Shown piece by piece: positions 49,642-61,329 of a stretch of DNA of 64,000 nucleotides; positions within the stretch are counted from its first letter, which is position 1; the number at the start of each line of letters is the position of its first letter. Under the pieces are notes generated by a model that was not told where the DNA came from, did no database searches, and saw only the letters and a program-made list of their open reading frames with translations. The stretch comes from Clitoria ternatea (lineage: Eukaryota > Streptophyta > Magnoliopsida > Fabales > Fabaceae). Both the position numbers and the translations under genes were made by a program. The stretch spans positions 43,315,501 to 43,379,500 of the forward strand of contig CM075676.1 of assembly GCA_037962975.1 (NCBI GenBank). Reading direction: 5' to 3'.

Positions 49642-50534
49642 CGCTTATTCAAACCTGTGAAGATAGTTGACAACTCTTTAACGTTTCGTAGTCAAATTCA
49701 TAACACAGGCCCCAGAAACAAGAACCCCTGTTGAACAAGCGCTTGATTGACCCAATTTGGGTAAACTTCTCTAGAAACACTCCTCTCACAAATTGAAAAT
49801 AAACTTTGCACTTCAACTTAGTAGAAGTTAAATGAGAGAACTACTCAAAAAACTGAAGTGCATAAGTTGATTACTGCTAAGAAGTTCACCCAAACTGTGC
49901 CAAAGTTGTTATCCCAAATGCTCTAACCCTAATTTCTAGTTCTAATTCCCAGCTCATAAATCAAACACGTGAATTCACACCAATTAATAACAAAAGCAAA
50001 AACGAGAAAAATAACACACATAAACTAACCTCGCCAAGCTACGACGCCAAGTCAAAAACGCTTGCGTTTCACTGGCATGAAGCTCGTCGGGGGACATGTC
50101 AGGACTCCACGGCGGGCGGCGTGGGACTCGGAGGCTGGAAGCATGGAGAGCCTCCTCCCGCTTCTGCAGCTTCCTGGTTTCTTCAGGCGTCATTTCATCA
50201 ATCACAGAGCCTGGATCCCTAATCACACAACAAACGTCACAGAGTGTTCACAATAAAAAGAGGAACGTGGTTATTTGAATGGGAGAAGGAGGAAGAGGAA
50301 GGGTCACAGGTTGATTCGGAGCGAAGACGGTGAGGCGGCGACGGAGCGGAGATGATCGGGGAGGGGCTCGTCGGATTGTTCGACGATGGCGTCGATGTCG
50401 GAGACTTCGGTGAAGGATTCTAGAAACTTCTTTTTGTAGAAGCGGTTCTTGTCCTTGGTCTGTTGCACCATTTGGTTGTGCTGCTTCACGAGGGCGCGCC
50501 CTAGCCCCGTCTTCTGGCTCTCGTTCTTTCCCAT
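47011..50534 (-). CDS. LSG1: LSG1-type circularly permuted GTPase, 60S ribosome maturation (6 exons)
   Basis: Exons in gene order: 50534-50308, 50218-50030, 49324-49231, 48873-48817, 48451-48372, 48142-47011. All donors are GT, acceptors AG, and phases close to 1779 nt, giving 592 aa, about the size I recall for Arabidopsis LSG1-2. The N terminus MGKNESQKTGLGRAL is conserved. GTPase motifs appear in permuted order: G4 NKAD (206-209), G5-like SAKA (from 234), then G1 GYPNVGKSS (320-328), TSTPGKTKHFQT, and G3 DCPG (364-367). A basic KKSKAAHKHHKKPQRKK stretch lies near the C terminus. LSG1 proteins are known cytoplasmic GTPases that release the export adaptor NMD3 from pre-60S subunits. Assignment to this family within the YlqF/YawG GTPases rests on the N-terminal region and full-length colinearity. 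Confidence 0.96.
48151..48392. repeat. 121-bp tandem duplication covering an LSG1 splice donor
   Basis: Copies 48151-48271 and 48272-48392 are about 90% alike over most of their length. The right copy contains the end of LSG1 exon 5 with its donor ATCAG|GTATGG. The left copy, lying in the intron, repeats CATCAG|GTATGGATG with a slightly shortened exon-like stretch before it. Confidence 0.85.
49614..49641 (+). repeat. G28 homopolymer in LSG1 intron
   Basis: Twenty-eight uninterrupted G residues on the plus strand, so C28 in the LSG1 transcript. It lies in the intron between exons 2 and 3. It could form G-quadruplexes, and its exact length is doubtful because such runs are poorly sequenced. 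Confidence 0.85.
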
Positions 50535-50602
50535 TGTCGATGCTCTCTCTTTTCCTTTCTTCTTTCCTGCTTTCTACGCAGTGCCGTTTGTAGGTTTCAA
50601 TT

Positions 50603-50621
50603 TTAGGGTTGCAAGTGGGCT
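50603..50621 (-). promoter_or_regulatory. Telo-box and site II motif upstream of LSG1
   Basis: AACCCTAA (minus strand, 50603-50610) and TGGGCT (plus strand, 50616-50621) lie 70-90 bp upstream of the LSG1 start codon. The telo-box plus site II (TGGGCY) pair is a known signature of plant ribosomal-protein and ribosome-biogenesis promoters, which fits the gene's role. Use in vivo is inferred. Confidence 0.65.
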
Positions 50622-50699
50622 CTCACTCTCCCTCTCAGCTTGCCCGGTCCGGTTTATTTCACCCGACTCAAAGGTCTTCTGATTATCAATCCGGTCCGG

Positions 50700-51630
50700 T
50701 TCCAAATGTTTTTTTTTATTGAGCTTAACCTAACTAAGTTTCATTTTCGCTGTATAATTTTAAAAAGTTTTAATTTGATTAAATAACTCTTAATTTTGTT
50801 TTTTACATCCAAAAAGATAAGACTAACGGCTTCCTAATCTAGGAAAACTAATTCCTAAATAACCATTCTTAATATAATATAAGAAAGACTGAGAACAAGC
50901 ATAAAACACATTAAGAAAAATTTCCTTGCTCATCCAAATGATCAAGACCAGCAACATGATCAACATACTTGTTATTATCCCCTTTAAAGATATGGTAAAC
51001 TCTAAATTTGTTTTGCATTTTCATGTTAGCAAAATTTATATTGATTTATAAAATATAATTCAAAATTTAAATGGTGTGATAAAAAAAAAGAAGAAAATAT
51101 AAAAATGAGGGTACACAACCTTTTTAGGGTATATAACATAAAGAGTTGTATATCCTTACACCATATTTATTGATATGTTGTAACATGTAAAGGTTTCCTA
51201 CCATTAAATCTATATCTAATATAAAAAACAGTTTCTAAATATCCCTTTGATAGTGAAATTTAACATGTGGTGTTTTCCCTTCTAAAATTCATCTTCTTTT
51301 AATAATTTTTTATTTGTTTTTAATAAAAGTTTGCTACTTTTTATCTTTTCAGCTACTTAACTCTTTCTCTCTCTTCCACTTAATGCCAACAGGTTTCAAT
51401 TTCCAAGTTTCCTATGTGCATTTACTCCTTCATCTTTCATTTGAAATTCGAATTCAAAATTTTTCATAAAATTGCATTTAATGGTTCAAAGTCTCAAAAT
51501 TTTTTGTTTCCTTTCCCCAATTCTTTAATTCGCTTTTCTCACTTTTCTTTATGTTTTCTAAATTCCTCACGTCTCTCTCGATCACATAAGCTCTTTCCTT
51601 CATTTTTTTCGATCACTGTTACAAAGTGAA
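50700..51630. other. AT-rich intergenic DNA, nothing firmly assigned
   Basis: No gene seen. At 51209 TCTATATCTAATATAAAAAAC and at 51262 AACATGTGGTGTTTTCCC resemble the 5' end of some plant Helitrons, but no matching 3' hairpin-CTRR end was identified. Confidence 0.4.
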
Positions 51631-51633
51631 AGC

Positions 51634-51820
51634 CATGTCGAGGGAATCTCCGTCGCATAAAGCCCTTCACGTTCTCGACAATGACCTTCGCACTCACTGG
51701 TCCACCAACACCAACATTAAATAATGGATTCTCCTTGAACTCGATGTAATTGCCTCTCTAGAGGTACTTTTTCTGGGGGACTTCACACCCACTGGTCCAA
51801 TGGTGCAAGATCCACCTTAG
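51634..51820 (+). pseudogene. Captured gene fragment A (plant nuclear protein N-terminal module)
   Basis: From ATG 51634 the frame reads MSRESPSHKALHVLDNDLRT, then HWSTNTNIK, a stop, then WILLELD, followed by a GTAATT that looks like a retained splice donor. I recall this HKA-VLD-DLRT-WST-TN-K-WILLELD pattern from the N terminus of a conserved plant nuclear protein with an XRCC1-like/galactose-binding fold, but I cannot name it reliably. The stop sits where Glu is expected. It ends abruptly at the donor, so it is a fragment. Confidence 0.5.
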
Positions 51821-51902
51821 CAATCTGCGCATTGTCATGGTAATTCAATTTCGTTCATTTTGTTCTCCTTTTTTAATTTCTTTTCAATTTTTGTGTAAGG
51901 CT

Positions 51903-52735
51903 CTAGAACTGATAACGAGCCCTGTTCCCGATTCATGGTACCCCACACTCTCCGTCTTCACACTCTCCGTCTTCACCCTCTCCATTGGCCTCGTCTTAAC
52001 CGTCTCTTTCTTCATGTAAGTTCCTTCCCGTTTCTCTTTCTATCTACCAATCACGCTGAATTGTGAAAGGATTTTGATCCATTTATTGATCTTAGGAATT
52101 TTGCTCAACATTTACATCTCTCGATTTGGATTTTCATTTTCGTGACTTTTCTTGGGATATTATTGGAAATTTGTTCTCATTTGGTCAATACCTTCTTGGA
52201 TAAGGAACAATCTTAAATGTATTGCCCAATTAGATTAAAGTTTTTGCACATGTAGGAGTAAGTTCAATCTAGGATGTAATTGGTCGAGTTTGAACTCAAG
52301 TGCTTACAGAAGAACATTTTATATGACTAGGTTATTAGGTCTATGATGTATTTTTATTTGTTTATTTATTTATTTGAAGGGAAAATATCTCCAACTTTAA
52401 GGTGTTTCAGTTCAGCTCCCGTAGGTTATGTGTTGTTAACCCGCTATTATGACTAAGTACAACCACTACTATTGGCCAGACACTATACATATTCATATCA
52501 CAACACTTCATAAAAGCTTTGAATATCCTAATTGTGTTTTAGGATTTTTATTTTAAAATTGTATGGGTTATATGAGGAAGTTACTTTTATTGTATGCAAG
52601 CTATAAATTTTTATGAAGGTATTATATGATGAATGCATGCCTAAGCTCTACTATATATTTGGTGTCTTGCAGGCTTCTGATCAAAGTGAAACCACCAACA
52701 CCAAATAGTCAAGAAATGAAAGATGTCAATTGATA
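51903..52735 (+). pseudogene. OST5/TMEM258-like fragment B plus unrelated tail
   Basis: The frame reads SPVPDSWYPTLSVF, a 5-codon duplication (LSVFT, from a 15-bp tandem repeat CACTCTCCGTCTTCA), then TLSIGLVLTVSFF up to a GTAAGT donor at about 52016. This matches the N-terminal half of the plant OST5/TMEM258-type subunit of the oligosaccharyltransferase. The next candidate exon (about 52673-52735, after CAG) encodes only MLLIKVKPPTPNSQEMKDVN and a stop, not the family's second membrane segment. So the gene is a truncated, probably non-functional fragment. Confidence 0.55.
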
Positions 52736-52739
52736 AGGA

Positions 52740-53344
52740 ATTAACTATATGATGCATTAGAATCAAATTAGTATTTGATCTTTTATATGATTTCTTTTTC
52801 TTATACTTCATTTACCAAGTTTCTCATCCAACACTTTCTATTTGTTCCATGTTGATCCTTACAAGTTAAAATCCTAATAAACTTTAAACAACAATCTATT
52901 CATCTTCATGTCTTGAAAAACTCAAATTTCAATGACATATTCTCTCTAATTTGTTTATTTTTATGTTCTTTATTTTGGTTTAGGATGGAATTTGATCTGG
53001 TGGGTGAATCTTTGTTAGTATTTGATCTCAGGTTTGGTTTTCTCCTTCTAGTCTAATATTTTAGTTATCATAAATTATAATGCCTTAATTTTAGTAAGAT
53101 CATGTGGGTGAAATTACTCATTTTACTATGAATCCTTCTTTTTTCGTTGGTCTTTTTTCTCTTCATAATATTTTTTGTAGTAACTTTATGATTTTCTCTC
53201 AACCCACCTTTTTAATTCAGTATGTCTTATTTAAAAATAAAAAGATTTTAAGTTCTCTTAATCCATTTTTGTACATAATTTTTTTATTAAGCTATTTGGT
53301 TGGTTTGTCATTTGCATATTCTTTATTGGTGACAAAAGGTGATA
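52740..53344. other. AT-rich DNA, nothing assigned
   Basis: A hydrophobic 83-codon open frame (53104-53355) has no recognisable family features. I see no splice structure or transposon end that is convincing. Confidence 0.4.
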
Positions 53345-54500
53345 TTTTCGACTAAGTCATTTGGCACTACCAACACCGGAACCACACTAGGACTCAAACT
53401 TTCCCTAACCTAACCTTTTTCAAGTAGACCTTCCACTTGTTTTTGAATTTCTTTTGTTTCTTGTGGATTGCTCCTATATGCAGGTCTATTTGGTAGAGAG
53501 ACACTAGGCATGAGATCAATTTGATGTTTAATGCCTCTTAAAGGTGGTAAACCATGAGGCATGTCTTTAGGAAACATATGCTCAAAATCTTACAAGAGTT
53601 TTCCCAAGGAACTAGGCAACTTATCAAGAGAATAATGTAAGCAAAGGTCTTTGCAATACATTAAGCATAATGGTTGCTTAGCAAGAAAGAGATGCCTAAG
53701 CTCACTTTATTGCACAAATAAGGAAGGACTAGAGTCGTCCTCAGGAAAGATCCCTTTTTTTTAAGATTTTCAATGTTCATTTCCATGAGACCCTAAGGTC
53801 TACTTTTCTGCTTATCTTTTCTTTTTCATTTTTAATTAGTCTTCAAACCTGGCTTGGAGATAATGGCATAAGAGTAATCTTTTTAGAGTTAAAGAGGTAA
53901 GAGTACTTGTTTGATTAGCCATCATGATGCATATTTCTATCAAATTGCCAAGGTCTACCAAGTAGCACACTGCCTGCCTCCATAGGCACAACATCAACAA
54001 GATTTCATCCTTGTACTTTCCAATAGCCAATGAAACAAGAACTTGCTTATTTATCATCACCTCACCATTATTACTAAGCCATTGTAACCTATAAGGTCTA
54101 GGATGCTTAGATGTTTAAGGCCTAATTTGTTTACCAATTTAGTGCTTGCTACGTTAGTACAACTACCACCATCTATGATTAGTGAACAAATTTGACCATC
54201 AATAGTACATCTAGTGTGGATGATGTTTTCTCTTTGGGATTCCTCATCATCCCTAGCTAATGTCCCTAACAACTATCAAATCTCAAGAAAGTCTCTTTCC
54301 ATGGTATATTTGGCCTTATTATTGGAAGATGAAGAGGAAGAAAACCCATAAGAAGAATAGGAATAAGACTCTTGGGAAAAGATATTCCCATTGTCCCAAA
54401 GGACCATCGTTTTCTTCTTAGGACATTTATAGGAAATGTAACCTCTCCCTAGGTATTTGGAACATTTATTATTGGATTTCCTTGTTTCTTCCTTGGGTTT
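53345..54500 (-). pseudogene. Ty3/gypsy gag-protease-RT relic (Reina/CRM-like)
   Basis: Minus-strand blocks in order: a decayed zinc knuckle near 54400-54465 (KCSKYLGRGYISYKCPKKK, with Tyr for one Cys and for His); protease 54057-54272 (SLIIDGGSCTNVAS, with DGG at the active site as in plant chromoviruses); KQVLVSLAIGKYKDE at 53990-54050; and the pre-RT block near 53370-53580 (MPHGLPPLRGIKHQIDL, SLPNRPAYRSNPQETKEIQK, an in-frame stop, RESLSPSVVPVLVVP). Stops and frameshifts are frequent. It breaks off before the RT core at 53345 and meets the 2.4-kb repeat at 54503, so both ends are lost. Confidence 0.85.
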
Positions 54501-54502
54501 AG

Positions 54503-56846
54503 ATTGTGGTTCTTTAGAATTTTTAATCTACGTATTATTTATGATTTTTTGGAATTTTGAAAATATTTTAATTAAATAATATTTTTTAAATAATTTTAAA
54601 TTCATATAAAGTGACTTAAAATTAAAAATATTTATAAGGAAGTAAAGTTAAATTACAAGAAAATTTTCTAAAATCTATTTCAAGTAGACTTATCTAAAAA
54701 TGATCAGTTTGAGAAAAATCTTGATTTTTACCAATCGTAAAAAAATTAGAAACGTACCAATAAATTTTTATTAACAGAAAATTTTAGATTTTTTAAAATT
54801 TAAACTTTATATTGCTTATTATAAAATTAGTGAGGACTGATATAATATCGCTAAACTTTAAAAAGGACTGATTTTAAATATTTAAAATATACCGAGTAAA
54901 AGGTTACTATTTGACTTAATAATTCAGCTGACATTTACTATGCAAAACACTGTGCATTAACGAAAATTTCAAAGGTTGCATAGTAATCAGGAACGAAATT
55001 TTCAATTATTGTACAGTACTTTTATATTAAAATATTCAAATGTATAATAATTTTTTGGCTATAAATACGGAGGAAGAGTAACGAATAAATCACAATTTCT
55101 GATTAAGTTTTCTTAATATAGTAGTGCTAGTGAGATAGTGGTGGAAGTAAGAGAGAGAAATAATTTTTTTGAAGAATGTTCTGCTAAAATTCTAAGGTAA
55201 GAATACATCTCTTTTACATTTTTTAAGGTTATTTTCATATCGTTTTAGAAATATATTATTATACTAGATATAATATTATTTTAAGTTACTATTCTGAATA
55301 GTAAAATACTATTTTAATAGTAAATTACTATTTTAATAGTAAATTACTATTTAAATAGTAAATTACTATTTACTGTTACTATTTATCTTTACTATTCATA
55401 TTTTACTATTTACTGTTACTATTTATGTTTTACTATTTACTATTACTATTCATGTGTTACTATTCATGATTTACTATTTACCATTTACTATTCACTATTC
55501 AAAATTTACCATTTTTTTTAAGTAGAAATCTAAATTTTCATCTTGTAACTATATTAAAATAAAATTGGTATGTTTTAGAACTCAGAGACGAGACGCGTAT
55601 GGATTTTCAATAAAGAATCAGGATACAAGAGATAAGGAGGAGTGAGATAAGAATATAATATGAAAAGACATAAGAATAATGGGAGGAATCCCCTGCTCCT
55701 TTTAAATTTACTAATATTATTATTTTTAAAATAATAACTTTTTAACTTAAAATTTATAATAAACTTTAAATTAAAAATCTTGTGTAACTTACTCTGACAT
55801 ACCTATGCAAGGACCTAGACTTTTATAACCTATGCGAACTGGACCAAATCTATGCAAGGACTTGGACTATTATGACCAATATGGACTTACATAGACCTAT
55901 ATGAGGAAATGGACTATAAGGACTCAAAATCAATTTTAAATAATCGTTAAAAATTTGGATTACATTTATTAGTAATATTTAATTGATTTGATTTGATTAT
56001 AATTGATAATATATGATTGTGATTGATGATATTTAATTGTGATCAATAATATTTGATTGTGACTGATGATCTTGTAATGTGGAGTTTGAGCATATAGCAA
56101 GTATGACGAAAAACTAAAACTCAGTAAGAATTTCTCACCTTACTCTTTAAATTTTTATTCTAAGAGAAAGTATTTTTTTTAATCATTTTAGTCTTTTATT
56201 TCTTCTTAGAAATTACTTTCATTAATTTTACTTTTGATCTTTAGAATAAAAAAATCTAGTACTTATTTCAAAAAGAAGCCATTTTATAAAAATTAATTTA
56301 TAAAAATATCGAGATAATTAATTCTTGAATTAAAGAAAAATTTTATAGTTTTAAATATTTTTGGTTAATAATTTTTTAAAAAATTATTATTCTCTTTTAG
56401 TAAAATAAAATTTTCAAAAGTAAATTATTTTGTTTTTTTCTAACCTAATAACTAAATTGTTAAGATTTAATTTGAAAAAGATTATGTAAAAGATGTAAGA
56501 TTTTCTATGAGAAGTTTTAAGATATTTAAGACTTGGAAACTCAATTTTGATGAGAATTGAATTTGAAAATTGTACCAAATTTATTTTTGTATGACAAAAA
56601 TTCAGAGAATTGAGGAAATATACAGTTTTTTTAAGATGATGTTGTAAACCTTTATGGTATTTAATAATTGAGTTTCTAAAAGTCTTAACCAACTAAATAC
56701 GCGAGTAGTTCATGCATCATAAATCATTAAAGTGAAATAAAATGATATTGTTTGGAGAGGGATTATAGAAACCGAGGATACATTAGAGGAGACTTAATTA
56801 CGAGCCTTGGGATGAGAGGGTGTGAAAAGGTGCTTTAGGGGACCTG
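54503..56846. repeat. 2.4-kb LTR-like repeat, copy 1 (5' end missing)
   Basis: Aligns with 56895-59240 at an offset of about 2392 bp, with high similarity throughout. It lacks the first ~48 bp present in copy 2 and starts where the gypsy relic stops. It contains a TACTATTTACTATTCATG minisatellite (55297-55505), CCTATGCAAGGACTTGGACT segments (55800-55920) and ends GAGAGGGTGTGAAAAGGTGC. No coding potential was seen. Confidence 0.85.
55297..55505. repeat. TACTATTTA minisatellite
   Basis: Irregular array of TACTATTTA, TACTGTTACTATT and TACTATTCATG units. An equivalent array at 57690-57905 in copy 2 has a different unit number and order. Confidence 0.85.
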
Positions 56847-59240
56847 TGTAACATCCCTATTTTTATTTTTATATTAAAATTTTGAAAGAATTAAATTATG
56901 GTTCTTTAAAACTTTTTAATCTACGTAGTATTTATGATTTTTTGGATTTTTGAATTATTTTAATAAAATAATTTTTTTAAAATACTTTTAAATTCATATA
57001 AGTGACTTTAAATTAAAAATATTTATAAGAAAGTGAAGTTAAATTATAAGAAAATTTTCTAAAATCTATTTCAAGTAGACTTATCTAAAAATGATCGGTT
57101 TGAGAAAAATCTTGATTTTTTTCAATCGTTAAAAAATTGTAAACGTATCAATAAATTTTTATTAATAGAAAATTTTAGATTTTTAAAATTTAAACTTTAT
57201 ATTACTTATTATAAAATTAGTAAGGACTGATATAATATCGTTAAATTTCAAAAAGGATTAATTTTAAATATTTAAAATATACCATGTGAAAGGTTACTAT
57301 TTAGCTTAATAATTCAATATTATTTACTATGTAAAATATCGTGCATGTGTGAAATTTTCAAAAGATGCACAGTAACTAGAATTAAAATTTCAAAAAATGC
57401 ATATTACTTTTATATTAAAATAATGGAATGCATAGTAATTTTTTTCCTATAAATACCGAAGGAATTCTTCTTTAAAATTCATAATTTCAGATTAAGTTTT
57501 CTTAATATAGTAGTGCTAGTGAGATAGAGGTCGAAGTAAGAGAGAGAAATAAATTTTTTTGGAAGAAGGTTCGGCTAAAATCCTAAGGTAAGAATACCTC
57601 TCTTTTATATTTTTTAAGGTTATTTTCATATCGCTTTTAGAAATCTATTATTATACTGAAAATAATATTATTTTAAGTTACTATTCTAAATAGTAAAATA
57701 CTATTTCAATAGTAAATTACTATTTCAATAGTAAATTACTATTTACTGTTACCATTTATTTTTACTATTCATGTTTTACTATTTATTGTTACTATTCATG
57801 ATTTACTATTTACCTTTACTATTCATGATTTACTATTTACTATTACTATTCACGTTTTACTATTTACTGTTACTATTCATGATTTACTATTTACTATTTA
57901 AAATTTACCATTTCTGTTTTAAGTGGTAATCTTAATTTTCATCTTGTAACTATATTAAAATGAAATTGGTATGTTTTAGAACTAGGAGACGAGGTGCGCA
58001 CAAATTTTCAATAACGAATCAGTACACAATAGGTAAAGGGGAGTGAGATAAGAATATAATATGGAAAAACATAAGAATAATGAGAGGAGTCTCATACTCC
58101 TTTTTAATTTAATAATATTATTATTTTAAAATATTAACTCTTTAACTTAAAATTTATAATAAATTTTAAATTAAATATCTGATGTAACTAACTCTAACAT
58201 ACCTATGCAAGGACTTGGACCATTATGACCTATACAGACTGAATTAAACCTATGCAAGGACTTGGACTATTATGACCTATACGGACTGAATTAAACCTAT
58301 GCAAGGACTTGGACCATTATTGACTGAACTAAACCTATGTAAGGAATGGATGACAAGGACTCAAATTGACTATATTAATAACCATTAGACTTTGCATTAT
58401 AATATTTATAAGTGATGCTTTATTGACTTGATTTTGATTGATTATTTTTATGATTGTTAATTATTTATGATTGTTAATTGTGATAGATGATCTTATGATG
58501 TGGAGTTTGAGCATATAGCAAGCATGGCGGAAAGCTAAAACTCAGTAAGTTTTCTTACCTTACTCTTTAAATTTTTATTATCTTAAATCTTTTAATTCTT
58601 CTTAGAAATTATTTTTATTAACTCTACTTTTAAAAAAATCTAATATTTTTTTTAAAAAAAGTCATTTTATGAAAATTATTTGATAAAAAGGTTGAAATAA
58701 TTAATTCTTGAATTTACAGAAAAATTTTATAATTTTAAGTATTTTTTAATAAATTAAGAATTATTCTCTTTAAGTAAAATAAAATTTTCAAAAGAAAATT
58801 ATTTTATTTTTCCAACTTAATAACTAAAGATATTTGGAAATAATTGAGATTTTTAAATTCGATCTTGTTAAGATTCAATTTGAGAAAGATTATGTAAAGT
58901 TTTATATGAGAAAGTTTTTAGATATTTAAGGCTTGGAAACTCAATTTTATTGAAAATTAAAAACTGTACCAAATTTATTTTTGTGGGACAGAAATTTAGA
59001 GAATTGAGAAAATGTACAGTTTATTGAAATAATGTTGTAAACTTTTAAGGTATTTAATAATTGAGTTTCTCAAAGCCTTAACCAATTAAATACGCGAGTA
59101 GTTCATGCATCATAAATCATTAAAGTGAAACAAAATGATATTGTTTGGGGACGGATTATAGAAACTGAGGATACATTAGAGGAGGCTTAATCACGAGCCT
59201 TGGGATGAGAGGGTGTGAAAGGGTGCTTCAGGGGACCTGG
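56847..59240. repeat. 2.4-kb LTR-like repeat, copy 2
   Basis: Starts TGTAACATCCCTATTTTT, a typical plant Ty3/gypsy LTR start, directly after copy 1. It repeats copy 1 to about 59240, including the minisatellite and the ATATAGCAAG, AAAACTCAGTAAG and GGATGAGAGGGTGTGAAA segments. No TG...CA end or target duplication closes it at 59240, so these are either two truncated LTRs or a tandem duplication within one. Confidence 0.8.
57690..57905. repeat. TACTATTTA minisatellite (copy 2)
   Basis: Counterpart of 55297-55505, with more TTTACTATTCATG and TACTGTTACTATTCATG units. Confidence 0.85.
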
Positions 59241-59713
59241 GGTAGCTCCCTAGTATCTGGTACTTTCACAATAAAAACTTTCTCAATCTGACTAGTCTCT
59301 AAGTGTTTCCATGCCAATTGAGTTGTTCATATTATTATTATCCAGACTTATGGAACTGTGCAAACTCCTGGTTGGCCTAGTGCAAATTAAAATTTAAGGG
59401 CCCACATATATAGGTAAGTTATGATGAAGATATTGCATAACATTCATGTATTCCTAATTGATTGTGTGTGTGATTGTGATTGTGATTGATATTATTATAT
59501 AATAGTTTGTGAAAACCCTTTATTGCTTATGCCCATTTGGGAGTATTATATTCTGTTTCTTACTTCTTTCTTCGTGTTTTTGTTTCATATGTTTTAAATT
59601 GATAGTTCAGAGGGAAGGATCGAAGAATCTCGACAGTAAATATAGCACGTTCTAGAAAGGGGAGCTCGGTATGAATACCATGGTCCAATGAATAAATAAT
59701 GTTAATAAGTAAC
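59241..59713. other. Spacer before the terminal chromovirus
   Basis: Non-coding sequence following the repeat pair, ending ATAAGTAAC next to the LTR at 59714. It may be the remaining 3' part of the interrupted LTR-like repeat. No features seen. Confidence 0.4.
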
Positions 59714-60686
59714 TGTAAAACATCCTAATATTTAAAACTAAGTTTCTAAAATCCAAATAAATTTTTCGCGAATAAACTTTAGTTTTAAAAACAGAATTTT
59801 GGATAATATAATAACACTGTTATTATTACATTAACATGCTCATTTATGAACACATGTATATAACAAAACCGGTATACACAGGAGCCGACCAAAGCTACTA
59901 CAAAACGACTATGTACATCATGTACAATACATATAAATACATAATGCTCTAGGTATGCTGAGTGACCTCATATATCATCGCTGCGTCCTATGTCCACTGT
60001 AAAAATAACCATAAATAGGGGGTGAGCATATACATGTCAAATGACAGTTATTGAATCGGATCAAGTGTCTAATTCATAACCACATATAAATCAAACTCAT
60101 ATCACACAATCTCATCACAATTCATTCATTCATAATAATCATATACTCATGTTGTTCACAACAACATACACCGATGCATTCACATGCTCAATCAAATGGA
60201 TCCATTATTAAGTCTTTTATTTGTGTTGCAACACTGGCTCTCAGCCATAACTCAGCTCTCAGCTGATCTAGCCGTTTTGCTGGTACCAAACCGTTTACCC
60301 TCTCACGTGATATAATCACTCCCAACGACAACGGTAGTGTCACGGGCTAAACCCCGAGCCCCGCTCAAGAGGTTTGCCTTGAGTCCCACCCAAGGTCTTT
60401 TTGTGGAATCCTCGAAACCATATTCATATTTCATATTTGTTCAATACACAAGCATCCCATGCTTATTAAATGCATCCCATGCATTCATACATCATGATAT
60501 ATTTCATGAATAACATTCATATCATCATCATCAATCACATATCAACATCATATTTCCTACTGCATCTCATGCATAGGAATAATCATAAATTCACACATAC
60601 AATTCATTTCTCATACCAAATTCAATATCTCAACATCAATATCATATGAACGGAAATATCATAATCATCACAAATATATCGCACAT

Positions 60687-60687
<1 letters not shown>

Positions 60688-60723
<36 letters not shown>
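60688..60723. repeat. (TA)n microsatellite in LTR
   Basis: Roughly 36 bp of TA dinucleotides inside the chromovirus LTR. Confidence 0.95.
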
Positions 60724-60726
<3 letters not shown>

Positions 60727-61329
60727 GGATTTCTTATTAAATACAATAATATTATCCTGAATCCGTTCATAACCATGCATTTAAAATATAAACGCTCCCC
60801 CTACCTGGAATAAACGGTTCCAGAAGCTGCTCGAGCTACTAAATACAATCAACTCGTTATTCATAAGCTTCGAATCAACTCTTAGTTCTGAAATCTTCCG
60901 CAGAGACCTTGAACTAAGGAATTTAGAGTTCTTTCCACTCTCAAAATTTTAAGTTGATCCAACGATGGGGTTTACAGAGATCGTTAATGGAAAAGGCGTC
61001 CACAAAGTGAAGAAGTGCCGATATATATATATCTTAAGAGATAAGGAAGAAACAAGATAATAAAAGAAAAGAGGATAGGACAATAGAGAGGGTCCTATAC
61101 AGAAAAGAGAATCTGCTAGAGTTTAGAAGAATAGAGTGACGTGGAAGAACCTCGATGATTGAAGTAAATATCAGTTCTGAAATTGTTTAGACATTTTGGC
61201 ATATCTCTCTTATATCTTAATGAATTTTAATAAATTTGGTCTTGTTGGAAAGCTAAGACATTGAGGAATAACTTTGTAGTTGACCATATTTCCAAATTCC
61301 GACTCTAACATGGTAAAAAGATTAAATTG

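Noticed and set aside
53104..53355. Hydrophobic 83-codon frame as a membrane peptide gene
   Set aside because: AT-rich sequence naturally yields Phe/Leu/Ile-rich frames; no homology or splice context was seen.
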